Made by a program: the position numbers and the translations under genes | The notes under the pieces: model-generated | What the model was told of the DNA's origin: nothing | Seen by the model: only the letters and a program-made list of their open reading frames with translations | The model's database searches: none | Source of the DNA: an uncultured Pelagibacteraceae bacterium | GTDB lineage: Bacteria > Pseudomonadota > Alphaproteobacteria > Pelagibacterales > Pelagibacteraceae | DNA: 21,734 nt | Assembly: GCA_902588335.1 (NCBI GenBank) | Contig: CACIOV010000007.1 | Coordinates: 1-21,734, forward strand | Direction: 5' to 3' | Shown here: piece after piece, positions 1-7,929 of the stretch | How positions within the stretch are numbered: position 1 is the first letter of the stretch | Layout: each line of letters begins with the position of its first letter

Positions 1-514
1 TTATAGTTTTTTCCAAACCTTCAACTATATTGGCATCAGTTCTTGCGATTATTAAAAAGTTTTTATCTTTTCTTGAATTTACACAGTTTTTTATTTTTTT
101 TACCATTTCATTGATAGGGATAATTTCTTTATTATCTAAATGACCACATCTTTTTTCATCAATTTGATCTTCTACGTGACAACCCGATATTCCAAGAAAT
201 TCAAATGTTTCAATTGTTTTTAAACAATTTTTAAACCCAGTGTCAGCATCGACAATAGAAGGTAAGTCAGTAACTCTTGATATTTGATTTGCTCTATAGC
301 TAACTTCTTTTAATGTAGTCAAACCTATATCAGGCATACCTAAATCATTAGACATAACTCCTCCAGAAATATAAATACCATCGAAACCAATTTCAGCTAT
401 TAGTTTGGCTGTAAGAGGATTATAAGCACCTGGGAATCTTAAAATTTTTTTCTCTTTTAATTTATTTTTTAATTCAATTCTTTTTTCAGAAGAATTTTTT
501 TTTGTAAAATGCAT
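1..514 (-). CDS. prpB: 2-methylisocitrate lyase (PrpB), 3' part missing at left edge
   Basis: By family this enzyme splits 2-methylisocitrate into pyruvate and succinate, the last step of the methylcitrate cycle for propionate; it is cytosolic. The first 171 residues are visible from an ATG whose complement is at 512-514; the rest lies beyond base 1. The isocitrate lyase/PEP mutase fold is clear: FPGAYNPLTAKL near residue 27, ISGG at 49-52, GMPDIGLTTL at 59-68, the metal-binding DAD at 89-91, HVEDQ at 113-117, the active-site KRCGH loop at 121-125 and ARTDA at 157-161. The family is about 290 residues long. It starts 11 nt after the LysE gene stop on the same strand, so it is probably the last gene visible in a gph-lysE-prpB operon. 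A carboxy-PEP mutase or oxaloacetate decarboxylase of the same superfamily cannot be excluded without the C-terminus. Confidence 0.8.
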   Translation of the reverse strand, partial: MHFTKKNSSEKRIELKNKLKEKKILRFPGAYNPLTAKLIAEIGFDGIYISGGVMSNDLGMPDIGLTTLKEVSYRANQISRVTDLPSIVDADTGFKNCLKTIETFEFLGISGCHVEDQIDEKRCGHLDNKEIIPINEMVKKIKNCVNSRKDKNFLIIARTDANIVEGLEKTI

Positions 515-525
515 AACATAAATTT

Positions 526-1125
526 TTAATCAATAACGATTATAACAGCTGTAACAACTAATAATAAAGCTAATAAATATTCTATAATTTTTTTAATTTT
601 AGTATTTTGAATTATTAGTTTTATGGATGATCCAAAAAGTGCCCATATAGCTATAGAGGGGACACAAACAAATGGAGCGGTACCAGCAATAAATATCGTT
701 GCAATCACAAAATTTTCTTCACTAGGAAAAAAAGCAGTTGCAGCTGTAAGAGCCACGACCCAGGCTTTAGGATTGATGAATTGAAAAAGAGCAGCTTCAT
801 AAAATTTAAGAGGTCTACCAGTTTCCTTATTACTATCAGATAAGGATCCTAAAATTTTCCAGCCCAGATATAAAAGGTAGAAAAAACAAAGCCATTTCAA
901 ATAAAATTGAATAAATGGGTATTTTTGAAATAAAGCACCTAAACCAAAACAAACCAGAGTTATTTGAATTATGTGACCAAAAGGAATTCCAAACATATGA
1001 GGAAGCGTTCTTTTAAAACCAAACTTAATACCAGAAGCTGTCAACATTGCATTGTTTGGCCCGGGTGTAGCAAACATTACAAAATAATAACTTATAAGTG
1101 CAAAAAAGAGTTTAAATTCAATCAT
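526..1125 (-). CDS. LysE/RhtB-family amino-acid exporter
   Basis: Inner-membrane exporter of the LysE/RhtB (threonine/homoserine efflux) superfamily, 199 residues, the usual length. About six hydrophobic segments fill the chain. The family signature TPGPNN is at residues 20-25, a conserved QFINPKAW is at 115-122 in the middle of the protein, and the C-terminus ends in a hydrophobic helix. The substrate cannot be read from sequence; neutral or basic amino acids or related metabolites are typical. Its ATG (complement of 1123-1125) overlaps the TGA of the upstream HAD phosphatase as ATGA, so the two are translationally coupled. prpB follows after 11 nt. Family is secure, substrate unknown. Confidence 0.85.
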   Translation of the reverse strand: MIEFKLFFALISYYFVMFATPGPNNAMLTASGIKFGFKRTLPHMFGIPFGHIIQITLVCFGLGALFQKYPFIQFYLKWLCFFYLLYLGWKILGSLSDSNKETGRPLKFYEAALFQFINPKAWVVALTAATAFFPSEENFVIATIFIAGTAPFVCVPSIAIWALFGSSIKLIIQNTKIKKIIEYLLALLLVVTAVIIVID

Positions 1126-1805
1126 AGATATTTTTTAATAATTTTTTCTAGGTCAATAAAATCTTTTGATAAATGATCGTGATATATTTCGTTAGCTTTT
1201 TTTTCTGTATAGCCATCTTTAATTAATATAAAAGGTATATTTGCAGCTTTTGCAGCATTGGAGTCTGTTTCACTATCACCGATCATTATAGTTTTTTTAA
1301 TATCACCGCCTATGATTTCTATAGTATCAGTCAAGTGTTTTGGATTTGGTTTATTACAATCAAAAGTATCTCCACCAGCAACATAATCAAAAAAATCATA
1401 AATTTTAATTTTTTTTAAAAGATCAATTGAAAGACTTTCCTGTTTGTTGGTGCATACACCCATCGAGATAGAATTTTTTTTGCACCAACTAAGAAAATTT
1501 AATAAACCATCTTTTAGTTTGCTTTCTATAACAATATTTTTACTATAATAATCTATAAATTCTTTTGTCATTTCTTCAATAACATCATCAGACTTTTTTA
1601 TTTTTCCTGAAAGTTCAGCCATTTGTTGTATAGATCTTGTTAGCATTACCTTAGATCCTCTCCCTACCAACTTTTTAACATCTGATAACTTTCTCTCATT
1701 GTATCCATATTTTTTCATTACATAGTTGTGCGCTAACATTAGGTCGGGTGCTGTATTTACTAAAGTACCATCCAAATCAAACAAAATTGTAAATTTTTGA
1801 CTCAT
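1122..1805 (-). CDS. gph: HAD-family phosphatase, phosphoglycolate phosphatase-like
   Basis: Soluble haloacid-dehalogenase phosphatase of 227 residues. By family, Gph removes phosphate from 2-phosphoglycolate. All four HAD motifs are present: DLDGTLV with nucleophile D10 and acid D12, motif II CTNKQ with T119, motif III K152 in NKPNPKHL, and motif IV GDSETD with D177 and D181. A helical cap of about residues 16-90 (subclass I) follows motif I, typical of Gph and PGMB-like enzymes. It is divergent from the glmU/glmS pair, with 72 bp between starts. In many alphaproteobacteria a gph-like gene lies beside glmU, so the neighbourhood is ancestral although its orientation here is opposite. The substrate assignment rests on similarity only; other sugar or acid phosphates are possible. 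Confidence 0.75.
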   Translation of the reverse strand: MSQKFTILFDLDGTLVNTAPDLMLAHNYVMKKYGYNERKLSDVKKLVGRGSKVMLTRSIQQMAELSGKIKKSDDVIEEMTKEFIDYYSKNIVIESKLKDGLLNFLSWCKKNSISMGVCTNKQESLSIDLLKKIKIYDFFDYVAGGDTFDCNKPNPKHLTDTIEIIGGDIKKTIMIGDSETDSNAAKAANIPFILIKDGYTEKKANEIYHDHLSKDFIDLEKIIKKYL

Positions 1806-1832
1806 TTTATATAAGTAGCATAAAGAAATATT

Positions 1833-1860
1833 TTGTGAGTTATTTCAAAGTTTATATTAA
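1833..1860 (+). promoter_or_regulatory. Possible sigma70-type promoter for glmU-glmS
   Basis: TTGTGA at 1833-1838 and TATTAA at 1855-1860 are separated by 16 bp. This would start transcription near 1867, about 11 nt before the glmU ATG, with an AAGAGA purine stretch just upstream of the start codon. The whole 72-bp divergent spacer (1806-1877) is AT-rich, so chance matches are likely. Confidence 0.33.
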
Positions 1861-1877
1861 TGTAAAGAGAAATCTTA

Positions 1878-2516
1878 ATGACATCAACAAACAAAAAGAA
1901 AATAGCTCTAATAGAAAAATGTAATCAAGAAAAATTACGCAATCATGCTATGAAAATAGGTGTAACTCTTGTATCGCCAGAGACTGTTTTTTTATCCAGA
2001 GATACTAAATTTGGAAAAAATGTTGTGATTAATCCTTATGTTGTTATAGGAAAAAAAACAAAGATTGGAAACAATGTTGAAATTTTACCTTTTACACATA
2101 TCGAAAAAGCAATATTACAGTCAAACGTAACAGTAGGCCCTTTTTCAAGAATACGCCCAGGATCTTTTTTATCTAAAGGATCAAGAATTGGTAATTTTGT
2201 TGAAGTCAAAAAAAGTAAATTAGGAAAAAAAACAAAAGTGAATCATTTATCTTATATTGGTGATGCAACAATAGGAAAAAACGTAAACATTGGAGCAGGC
2301 ACTATTACATGTAATTATGATGGAAAAAGAAAAAATAAAACTAAAATACTAGACGGCGCATTTATTGGATCAAATACATCCCTAATAGCACCAATTAAAA
2401 TTGGAAAAAATGCTGTAGTAGGCGCCGGTTCATCTTTGAGCAGAAATGTAAAAGATAAATCTTTATCATTAACCAGAGCAAAACAAGTAATCATTAAAAA
2501 CTACAAGAGAAAATAA
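1878..2516 (+). CDS. glmU: Glucosamine-1-phosphate N-acetyltransferase (GlmU C-terminal half only)
   Basis: Left-handed beta-helix acetyltransferase that by family makes GlcNAc-1-phosphate from GlcN-1-phosphate and acetyl-CoA, feeding peptidoglycan and LPS. The 212 residues align from memory with about residue 230 to the end of the roughly 456-residue E. coli GlmU. Hexapeptide repeats run through 45-190. The active-site set is intact: R93, K111, H123 and Y126 in NHLSYIGDA, and N146/Y147 in the GTITCNYDG loop. The acetyl-CoA positions are S165, A183 and R200. The N-terminal uridylyltransferase domain (GXGTRM-type) is absent, and only 72 bp separate this ATG from the divergent neighbour, so no frameshifted remnant is upstream. 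Its TAA shares one base with the glmS ATG. UTP transfer must come from another protein. Product assignment is strong; a GlmU-paralogous role is less likely. Confidence 0.85.
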   Translation: MTSTNKKKIALIEKCNQEKLRNHAMKIGVTLVSPETVFLSRDTKFGKNVVINPYVVIGKKTKIGNNVEILPFTHIEKAILQSNVTVGPFSRIRPGSFLSKGSRIGNFVEVKKSKLGKKTKVNHLSYIGDATIGKNVNIGAGTITCNYDGKRKNKTKILDGAFIGSNTSLIAPIKIGKNAVVGAGSSLSRNVKDKSLSLTRAKQVIIKNYKRK

Positions 2517-4336
2517 TGTGTGGAATAATAGGAATAGCCAGCAATAAATTAGTAGAGACAAATATAATTCATTCTTTAAAAAAATTAGAATATAGAGGTT
2601 ACGATTCAGCAGGAATCGCGACTATAACTAATGGAGAAATAAATGAGAAAAAATGTGCAGGAAGAGTAGATAATTTAGAAAAAATTTTATTTAAAAATCC
2701 TTCAAATGGAATTTTAGGCATTGGCCATGTTAGGTGGGCGACACATGGAGTTCCAAACCAAGCTAATGCACATCCTCACTCCTCAGATGAAGTTTCAATA
2801 GTTCATAATGGTATAATTGAAAATTCAAATAAACTTAAAAAAGAATTAGAAGTTAAAGGTTATAAATTTAAATCACAAACTGATACTGAAGTTATCACAT
2901 TTTTACTTACTGATTTTTTAAAAGAATTTGATTTAATTGATTCAATTAATAAAACTTTAAAAAAACTTAATGGAAGTTTTGCTTTAGGCATTCTTTTTAA
3001 AAAGTTTAATAACATTGTTGTAGGAGCTAGAAGAGGTAGCCCTCTAGCTGTTGGATATGGTCCTGAAGAAAACTATTTAGGATCAGATTCTTACGCTTTA
3101 AAATCTATGACAAATAAAATTACTTATCTGGACGATGGTGATGTATGTGTTTTAACAAATAATAAAGTAGATTTTTATAATTCAAAAAATAAAAAGATAA
3201 ATAAAGAAGTTCTAATACTTTCAAACGATAAAAACATAGCTGATAAAGGTGAATATAAAGATTTTATGTCAAAGGAGATTAATGAGCAAAACACTACAAT
3301 AAAAACTTGTATTAAGGAATATATCGATCAATTAAGAAAAGATATTAATATATATAATTTTCCCATTAATCCTAAAGATATAGAAAAAATAGTTTTAATT
3401 GGATGTGGTTCTGCTTATCATTCTTGCGCCACAGCAAAATATTGGTTTGAAGAACTTACAAATATTCCAATTGAAATAGATATAGCATCAGAATTTAGGT
3501 ACAGGAAAATTAGATTAAATAAAAAAAACTTATATGTTTTTGTATCACAATCTGGAGAAACAGCAGATACACTTGCTGCTCTTAATTTGTGTAAAAAAAA
3601 CAAAGTAAAAACTTGTTCTATTATTAATGTGGTTGAAAGTTCAATTGCTAGATCTTCTGATTTTGTTTTACCAATTCATGCTGGGCCTGAAATAGGAGTA
3701 GCTTCCACCAAGGCTTTCACAGGACAAATGCTTGTACTATATATTTTGGCAATTAAAATCTCTGAGGTTAGAAAAGAAATATCTAAATCAGATTATGACA
3801 AAAAAATTATTGATCTTAAAAAACTTCCTGATTTAATAAAGAAAACATTAAATTTTTGTCAGAATGATGCACCTATTATTGCTAAAGATTTTCTTAAAGC
3901 AAAAGGAGCAATGTTTTTAGGTAGAGGTTTATCTTTTCCAATTGCTTTAGAAGGCGCTTTAAAACTTAAAGAATTATCTTATTTACATGCAGAAGGTTAT
4001 CCAGCTGGAGAAATGAAACACGGTCCTCTTGCTTTAATCGAAGAAGGTTTACCAGTAGTCATTTTAGCACCTAGAGATAGATACTTTGAAAAAACAATTT
4101 CAAATATGCAAGAAGTCATTGCACGAGGAGGTAAAGTAATTTTGATAACAGATGATAGTAAAAATATTATAAGTGAAAATGTAAGATTCACTTTAGAGAT
4201 TCCAAAAATTAATAATCATTTGACACCTTTTCTTATGACTGTGCCATTGCAATTGTTAGCTTATCATGTAGCTTCTATTAAAAATTTTGACATCGACAAA
4301 CCCAGGAATTTAGCAAAGTCAGTAACAGTTGAATAA
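2516..4336 (+). CDS. glmS: Glutamine--fructose-6-phosphate aminotransferase (isomerizing)
   Basis: Makes glucosamine-6-phosphate from fructose-6-phosphate and glutamine, the committed step to UDP-GlcNAc. At 606 residues it has the normal length. The N-terminal glutaminase domain begins MCGIIGIA with catalytic Cys2 (Cys1 after Met removal) and continues with GHVRWATHG and HNGIIEN. Two SIS sugar-isomerase domains follow, roughly residues 285-420 (GCGSAYHSC, SQSGETADT) and 455-590 (LSYLHAEGYPAGEMKHGP). The C-terminus DKPRNLAKSVTVE carries the conserved Schiff-base lysine, K601. The start overlaps the glmU stop (TAATG), so the pair is translationally coupled and supplies consecutive steps of one pathway (GlmM would lie elsewhere). 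No glmS ribozyme precedes it; it is directly fused to the upstream gene. Confidence 0.97.
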   Translation: MCGIIGIASNKLVETNIIHSLKKLEYRGYDSAGIATITNGEINEKKCAGRVDNLEKILFKNPSNGILGIGHVRWATHGVPNQANAHPHSSDEVSIVHNGIIENSNKLKKELEVKGYKFKSQTDTEVITFLLTDFLKEFDLIDSINKTLKKLNGSFALGILFKKFNNIVVGARRGSPLAVGYGPEENYLGSDSYALKSMTNKITYLDDGDVCVLTNNKVDFYNSKNKKINKEVLILSNDKNIADKGEYKDFMSKEINEQNTTIKTCIKEYIDQLRKDINIYNFPINPKDIEKIVLIGCGSAYHSCATAKYWFEELTNIPIEIDIASEFRYRKIRLNKKNLYVFVSQSGETADTLAALNLCKKNKVKTCSIINVVESSIARSSDFVLPIHAGPEIGVASTKAFTGQMLVLYILAIKISEVRKEISKSDYDKKIIDLKKLPDLIKKTLNFCQNDAPIIAKDFLKAKGAMFLGRGLSFPIALEGALKLKELSYLHAEGYPAGEMKHGPLALIEEGLPVVILAPRDRYFEKTISNMQEVIARGGKVILITDDSKNIISENVRFTLEIPKINNHLTPFLMTVPLQLLAYHVASIKNFDIDKPRNLAKSVTVE

Positions 4337-4350
4337 AAAAGACTCTTTTT
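4335..4350 (+). terminator. Weak A/T hairpin-type terminator after glmS
   Basis: AAAAAG (4336-4341) can pair with CTTTTT (4345-4350) around a three-base loop, giving a short A-hairpin with a T-rich downstream arm directly at the glmS stop. It has only one G-C pair, so it is weak. A longer alternative pairs AAAGACT (4338-4344) with AGTCTTT (4377-4383). Confidence 0.33.
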
Positions 4351-4355
4351 CTTGA

Positions 4356-4361
4356 TATAAT
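4356..4361 (+). promoter_or_regulatory. Perfect TATAAT -10 box upstream of DAHP synthase
   Basis: An exact TATAAT lies at 4356-4361 in the 72-bp spacer before the DAHP synthase ATG. No good -35 hexamer stands 16-18 bp upstream, where the sequence is A-rich. Two further TATACT boxes occur at 4383-4388 and 4392-4397. A promoter here is plausible but unproven. Confidence 0.35.
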
Positions 4362-4408
4362 CAAACTTGGTTTTTTAGTCTTTATACTTTATATACTTTA
4401 AGTTGAAC

Positions 4409-5788
4409 ATGAAAAAATGGACATTAAATAGTTGGAGAGATTATCCAGTTAAGCACATCCCAGAATATGAGGATGAGAAAGAACTTGCTATGGTTTTAAA
4501 AAAAGTAAATTCATTTCCACCTTTAGTTTTTGCAGGAGAGACAAGAGCATTAAAAAAATCGCTTGCCCAAGTTGCTGAAGGCAAAGCTTTTCTTTTGCAG
4601 GGTGGTGATTGTGCTGAAAGTTTTGCAGAATTCCATCCAGATAACATAAGAGACACTTTTAAAGTTATTTTACAAATGGCTTTGGTTATGACTTTCTCCG
4701 CATCTTTACCTGTGATCAAAGTAGGAAGAATTGCGGGACAATTTTCTAAACCTAGAAGTTCACCTGTTGAAATAAAAGATGGGAAGGAACTACCTGCATA
4801 TTTGGGAGATAATATAAATGGAATAGAATTCAGTGAAAAAGCAAGAAAGCCTGATCCAAAAAGATTATTCAAAGCCTATTCTCAGGCAGCCTCTACGCTA
4901 AATTTACTAAGAGCTCTCTCACAAGGTGGTTTTGCTGATTTAAAAAAAATTCATTTATGGAATTTAGGATTTATAAAGAAAAGCCCTGAAGGAAAAAAAT
5001 TTAAGGAGATTGAAGATAAAATAAGTGACGCTTTATCTTTTATAGAAGCCTGTGGTTTGCATCCAGATCATAATAGAAGATTAAGAACGGTCAACTTTTA
5101 TACTTCACACGAAGCTTTGCTTTTACCTTTTGAGCAATCGATGACAAGAATAGATTCAACTTCCGGAAAACATCATGACACCTCAGCTCATTTTGTTTGG
5201 ATTGGTGATAGAACAAGACAGCCAGATGGTGGACATGTAGAATTTTGTAGAGGAATTGAAAATCCAATTGGTATTAAGTGCGGTCCTACGCTGAAAGATT
5301 CTGAATTGATTAAGCTTTGTAATATTTTAAATCCAAAAAATGAATCAGGAAGAATAACTCTTATATCAAGATTTGGGGCAGATAATGTTGAAAAACATTT
5401 ACCAAAATTAATTAGATCTGTTAGAAAAGAGGGTCTGAATGTAGTTTGGTCTTGCGACCCAATGCACGGTAATACGATTAAGTCTGCTACGGGATTTAAG
5501 ACTAGACCTTTTAATAATGTCGTTAAGGAAGTTAAAAGAGTATTTGGAGTACATAAAGCAGAGGGTAGTTATGCTGGAGGACTCCATATAGAAATGACTG
5601 GACAAAATGTTACCGAATGTACCGGTGGCGCTCAAAGAATATCAGAAAAAGATTTATCACACAGATATCACACACACTGTGATCCTAGGCTTAATGCAAA
5701 TCAAGCATTAGAGTTAGCATTCTTAATTTCTGATGAAATTAAGAAAAATTCCCAATATTCAAAGAATATTATTCAAGCAGTATCTTAA
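4409..5788 (+). CDS. Class II 3-deoxy-7-phosphoheptulonate (DAHP) synthase
   Basis: Condenses PEP with erythrose-4-phosphate, the first step of the shikimate/aromatic pathway. It is the class II (plant/AroH-II) type, about 459 residues, not the E. coli AroFGH type. Visible class II motifs include WTLNSWRDYP at the N-terminus, PPLVFAGE, the metal-binding cysteine in QGGDCAESF (C68), KCGPTLKDSEL, SRFGADNVEKHLP, CDPMHGNT, GGLHIEMTGQNVTEC and CDPRLNANQALELAF. I chose ATG 4409, giving MKKWTLNSW, rather than an in-frame TTG at 4403, because family members begin just before the conserved W and the TTG adds only two residues. The gene stands alone between glmS and nadE with its own promoter-like -10 and a hairpin over its stop. 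Feedback regulation is not readable here. Confidence 0.95.
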   Translation: MKKWTLNSWRDYPVKHIPEYEDEKELAMVLKKVNSFPPLVFAGETRALKKSLAQVAEGKAFLLQGGDCAESFAEFHPDNIRDTFKVILQMALVMTFSASLPVIKVGRIAGQFSKPRSSPVEIKDGKELPAYLGDNINGIEFSEKARKPDPKRLFKAYSQAASTLNLLRALSQGGFADLKKIHLWNLGFIKKSPEGKKFKEIEDKISDALSFIEACGLHPDHNRRLRTVNFYTSHEALLLPFEQSMTRIDSTSGKHHDTSAHFVWIGDRTRQPDGGHVEFCRGIENPIGIKCGPTLKDSELIKLCNILNPKNESGRITLISRFGADNVEKHLPKLIRSVRKEGLNVVWSCDPMHGNTIKSATGFKTRPFNNVVKEVKRVFGVHKAEGSYAGGLHIEMTGQNVTECTGGAQRISEKDLSHRYHTHCDPRLNANQALELAFLISDEIKKNSQYSKNIIQAVS

Positions 5789-5812
5789 TAATTGAATTTT
5801 AATTATTAAGAT
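5782..5812 (+). terminator. 12-bp perfect hairpin overlapping the DAHP synthase stop codon
   Basis: ATCTTAATAATT (5782-5793) is perfectly complementary to AATTATTAAGAT (5801-5812) with a seven-base loop, followed by CTATTTTA. The upstream arm covers the TAA stop. The stem is AT-only except for one G-C pair, so termination strength is uncertain. It fits the boundary between the DAHP synthase gene and nadE. Confidence 0.45.
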
Positions 5813-5840
5813 CTATTTTAAGAATAGGATATTAATATTT

Positions 5841-6581
5841 ATGCAAACATTAGATAGAATTAATTATATTAAAGGTTGGATATTAGATTATTGTAAATCG
5901 ATGCCTAAAGAACCAGACTCTTTAGTTGTAGGAGTGTCAGGTGGAATTGATTCTTCAGTTACTAGTACAATCTGTGCCTTGACTGGAAAAAAAACTATAG
6001 TTGTTTTAATGCCTATAAAACAAATAAAAGAACAACAAGATTTAAGTCAAAAACATCAAGAATGGCTTAAAAAAAAATTTGATAATGTAGAAAGTCATTT
6101 AGTTATTTTAGACAATGTGTTTAAGACATTTAAAAATTCATTAAGTGAATTTAATAATGAACACGGATTAGCAAATTCTAGAGCTAGATTAAGAATGGCA
6201 ACACTGTATCAAGTGGCAGCCTCAAATAATGGTATTGTTGTTGGTACAGGCAACAAAGTGGAAGATTTTGGCGTTGGATTTTATACAAAATATGGAGATG
6301 GTGGCGTAGATATATCACCGATTGCTGATTGTACAAAAACACAAGTTTGGGAAATGGGAAAAAATTTAGACATACTAAAAGAAATTGTCGAAGCTCAACC
6401 CACTGACGGCTTATGGGATGATGGCAGAACTGATGTCAATCAATTAGGAATGTCTTACCAAGAGTTAGAAGAGGCTATGAAAGATTCTTCCAACAAGAAT
6501 CACAAAAAATATTTAGAAATAAGAAAAAGGAATTTGCATAAAATGAATTCTATTCCTGTATGCAAAATGAAAGATGAATAA
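5841..6581 (+). CDS. nadE: NAD+ synthetase, ammonia-dependent type
   Basis: Converts deamido-NAD+ to NAD+ with ATP and ammonia, the last step of NAD synthesis. The 246 residues make a single NadE domain without the N-terminal glutaminase (nitrilase) domain found in longer NadE proteins, so it should use free ammonia. The PP-loop SGGIDSS is at residues 33-39. NSRARLRMATLY at 112-123, VGTGNKVEDFGVGFYTKYGDGGVDISP at about 134-160 (the substrate-binding centre) and the KTQVW and TDGLWDDGRTD segments are all typical. It begins the overlapping set nadE-cysS-cimA-trmJ; its last eight bases overlap the cysS start, so the two are translationally coupled. ATG 5841 is the first good start after the hairpin. 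Confidence 0.93.
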   Translation: MQTLDRINYIKGWILDYCKSMPKEPDSLVVGVSGGIDSSVTSTICALTGKKTIVVLMPIKQIKEQQDLSQKHQEWLKKKFDNVESHLVILDNVFKTFKNSLSEFNNEHGLANSRARLRMATLYQVAASNNGIVVGTGNKVEDFGVGFYTKYGDGGVDISPIADCTKTQVWEMGKNLDILKEIVEAQPTDGLWDDGRTDVNQLGMSYQELEEAMKDSSNKNHKKYLEIRKRNLHKMNSIPVCKMKDE

Positions 6582-7929
6582 AAATTTAAATTTTTTTAAT
6601 ACATTATCAAATAAGAAAGAGAAATTTGTACCTATAAACAACAATAAAGTGGGCATTTATGTTTGTGGTCCAACCGTTTATGATTTTCCTCATATTGGTA
6701 ATGCAAGACCTTTAGTTGTTTTTGATGTTTTATTTAGACTATTACAAACTCTTTACGGAAAAAACAAAGTTATATATGTAAGAAATATTACTGATATAGA
6801 TGATAAAATTATCGAATCTTCAAAAAAAAATAAGAAGACCATTAAGGAATTAACAGAAACTATTACTAAAAGTTTTCATGAAGATTGTAGATATTTAAAT
6901 TGTCTAAATCCAACCTTTGAGCCTAAGGCTACTGAACATATCAAAGGAATGATAGACATGGTTTCAAATTTATTAAAAAATAATCATGCTTATGAAAATG
7001 AAAAACATGTTTATTTTTCTGTTTCTTCATTTAAAAAATATGGAAAATTATCTAACAAAAATTCTAAACAACTTGTCGCTGGATCGAGAGTTGAAGTTTC
7101 TAAATATAAAAAAGATCCACTTGATTTTGTTCTTTGGAAGCCCTCAGATGACAAAGACCCAGGGTGGGATTCTCCATGGGGTAGAGGTCGACCAGGTTGG
7201 CATTTGGAATGTTCCGTTATGAGTGAAAAATTTTTAGGTAATCATTTTGACATACATGGCGGTGGCCTTGATCTTGTTTTTCCACATCACGAAAATGAAA
7301 TTGCACAATCTTGTTGTGCAAACAAAACTGAAAATTTTGCAAATTATTGGTTACATAATGGTTTCGTAACGTTTGATAAGGAAAAAATGTCAAAATCTAT
7401 AGGTAATATTGTGACTATTAATAAGCTCAGAGAAAATGTAAATGGACAAGTAATAAGACTAGCTTTGCTTAGCTCTCATTACAAACAACCATTAGATTGG
7501 AATGAAAAATTAATTCAGGAAAGCCAAAACACTTTAGATAAGTGGTATGGACAATTTGAAATGATTAATCCTGATAAGTTAGAATATGATGTTCTTAAAC
7601 CTCTTCAAGAAGATTTAAATACTCCAGAGTATATAGCTAAATTGCATTCACTTTATGAAGACTCATCTAAAGGAAACAAATCATCCAAAGTCAAATTTTT
7701 ATCAGCCTGTCAACAAATTGGTTTACTTGAAGATAAACAATCATGGGAAAATTTCAAAAAATCAAAAGCAAAGGTTGATAAAAACTTTATTAACAAAAAA
7801 ATTAAAGATAGAAATGAAGCTAGAAAAAAAGGTAATTATAAACTAGCAGATACTTTAAGAAAAGAATTAGAAGATAACGGAGTAATTATTGAAGATAAGC
7901 AAGATAAAACAATATGGAAGTTTAAATGA
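6574..7929 (+). CDS. cysS: Cysteinyl-tRNA synthetase
   Basis: Charges tRNA-Cys. It is a class I synthetase of 451 residues, near the family norm of about 460. The Rossmann catalytic domain shows CGPTVYDFPHIGNARP, with zinc ligand C31 and the HIGH-equivalent HIGN at 40-43. Further zinc-site residues appear as C213 (HLECS) and H238 (FPHHENE), and the KMSKS loop is at 271-275. A helical DALR-like tRNA-binding region completes the C-terminus with a NEARKKGNYKLADTLR segment. It starts inside the nadE 3' end (8-nt overlap) and its stop overlaps the cimA start (ATGA), so it is embedded in a coupled operon. Confidence 0.97.
   Translation: MNKNLNFFNTLSNKKEKFVPINNNKVGIYVCGPTVYDFPHIGNARPLVVFDVLFRLLQTLYGKNKVIYVRNITDIDDKIIESSKKNKKTIKELTETITKSFHEDCRYLNCLNPTFEPKATEHIKGMIDMVSNLLKNNHAYENEKHVYFSVSSFKKYGKLSNKNSKQLVAGSRVEVSKYKKDPLDFVLWKPSDDKDPGWDSPWGRGRPGWHLECSVMSEKFLGNHFDIHGGGLDLVFPHHENEIAQSCCANKTENFANYWLHNGFVTFDKEKMSKSIGNIVTINKLRENVNGQVIRLALLSSHYKQPLDWNEKLIQESQNTLDKWYGQFEMINPDKLEYDVLKPLQEDLNTPEYIAKLHSLYEDSSKGNKSSKVKFLSACQQIGLLEDKQSWENFKKSKAKVDKNFINKKIKDRNEARKKGNYKLADTLRKELEDNGVIIEDKQDKTIWKFK

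Noticed and set aside
964..1176. 70-residue plus-strand frame over the LysE/gph junction
   Set aside because: Antisense to two overlapping conserved genes, no motif and no start signal.
1806..1877. Possible remnant of the GlmU uridylyltransferase domain upstream of the acetyltransferase
   Set aside because: Only 72 bp of non-coding AT-rich DNA are present; there is no room for and no trace of the missing domain of about 230 residues.
4441..4872. 143-residue open frame on the minus strand inside the DAHP synthase gene
   Set aside because: It lies fully antisense to a strongly conserved enzyme and shows no recognisable domain; its composition is that of a complement of coding DNA.
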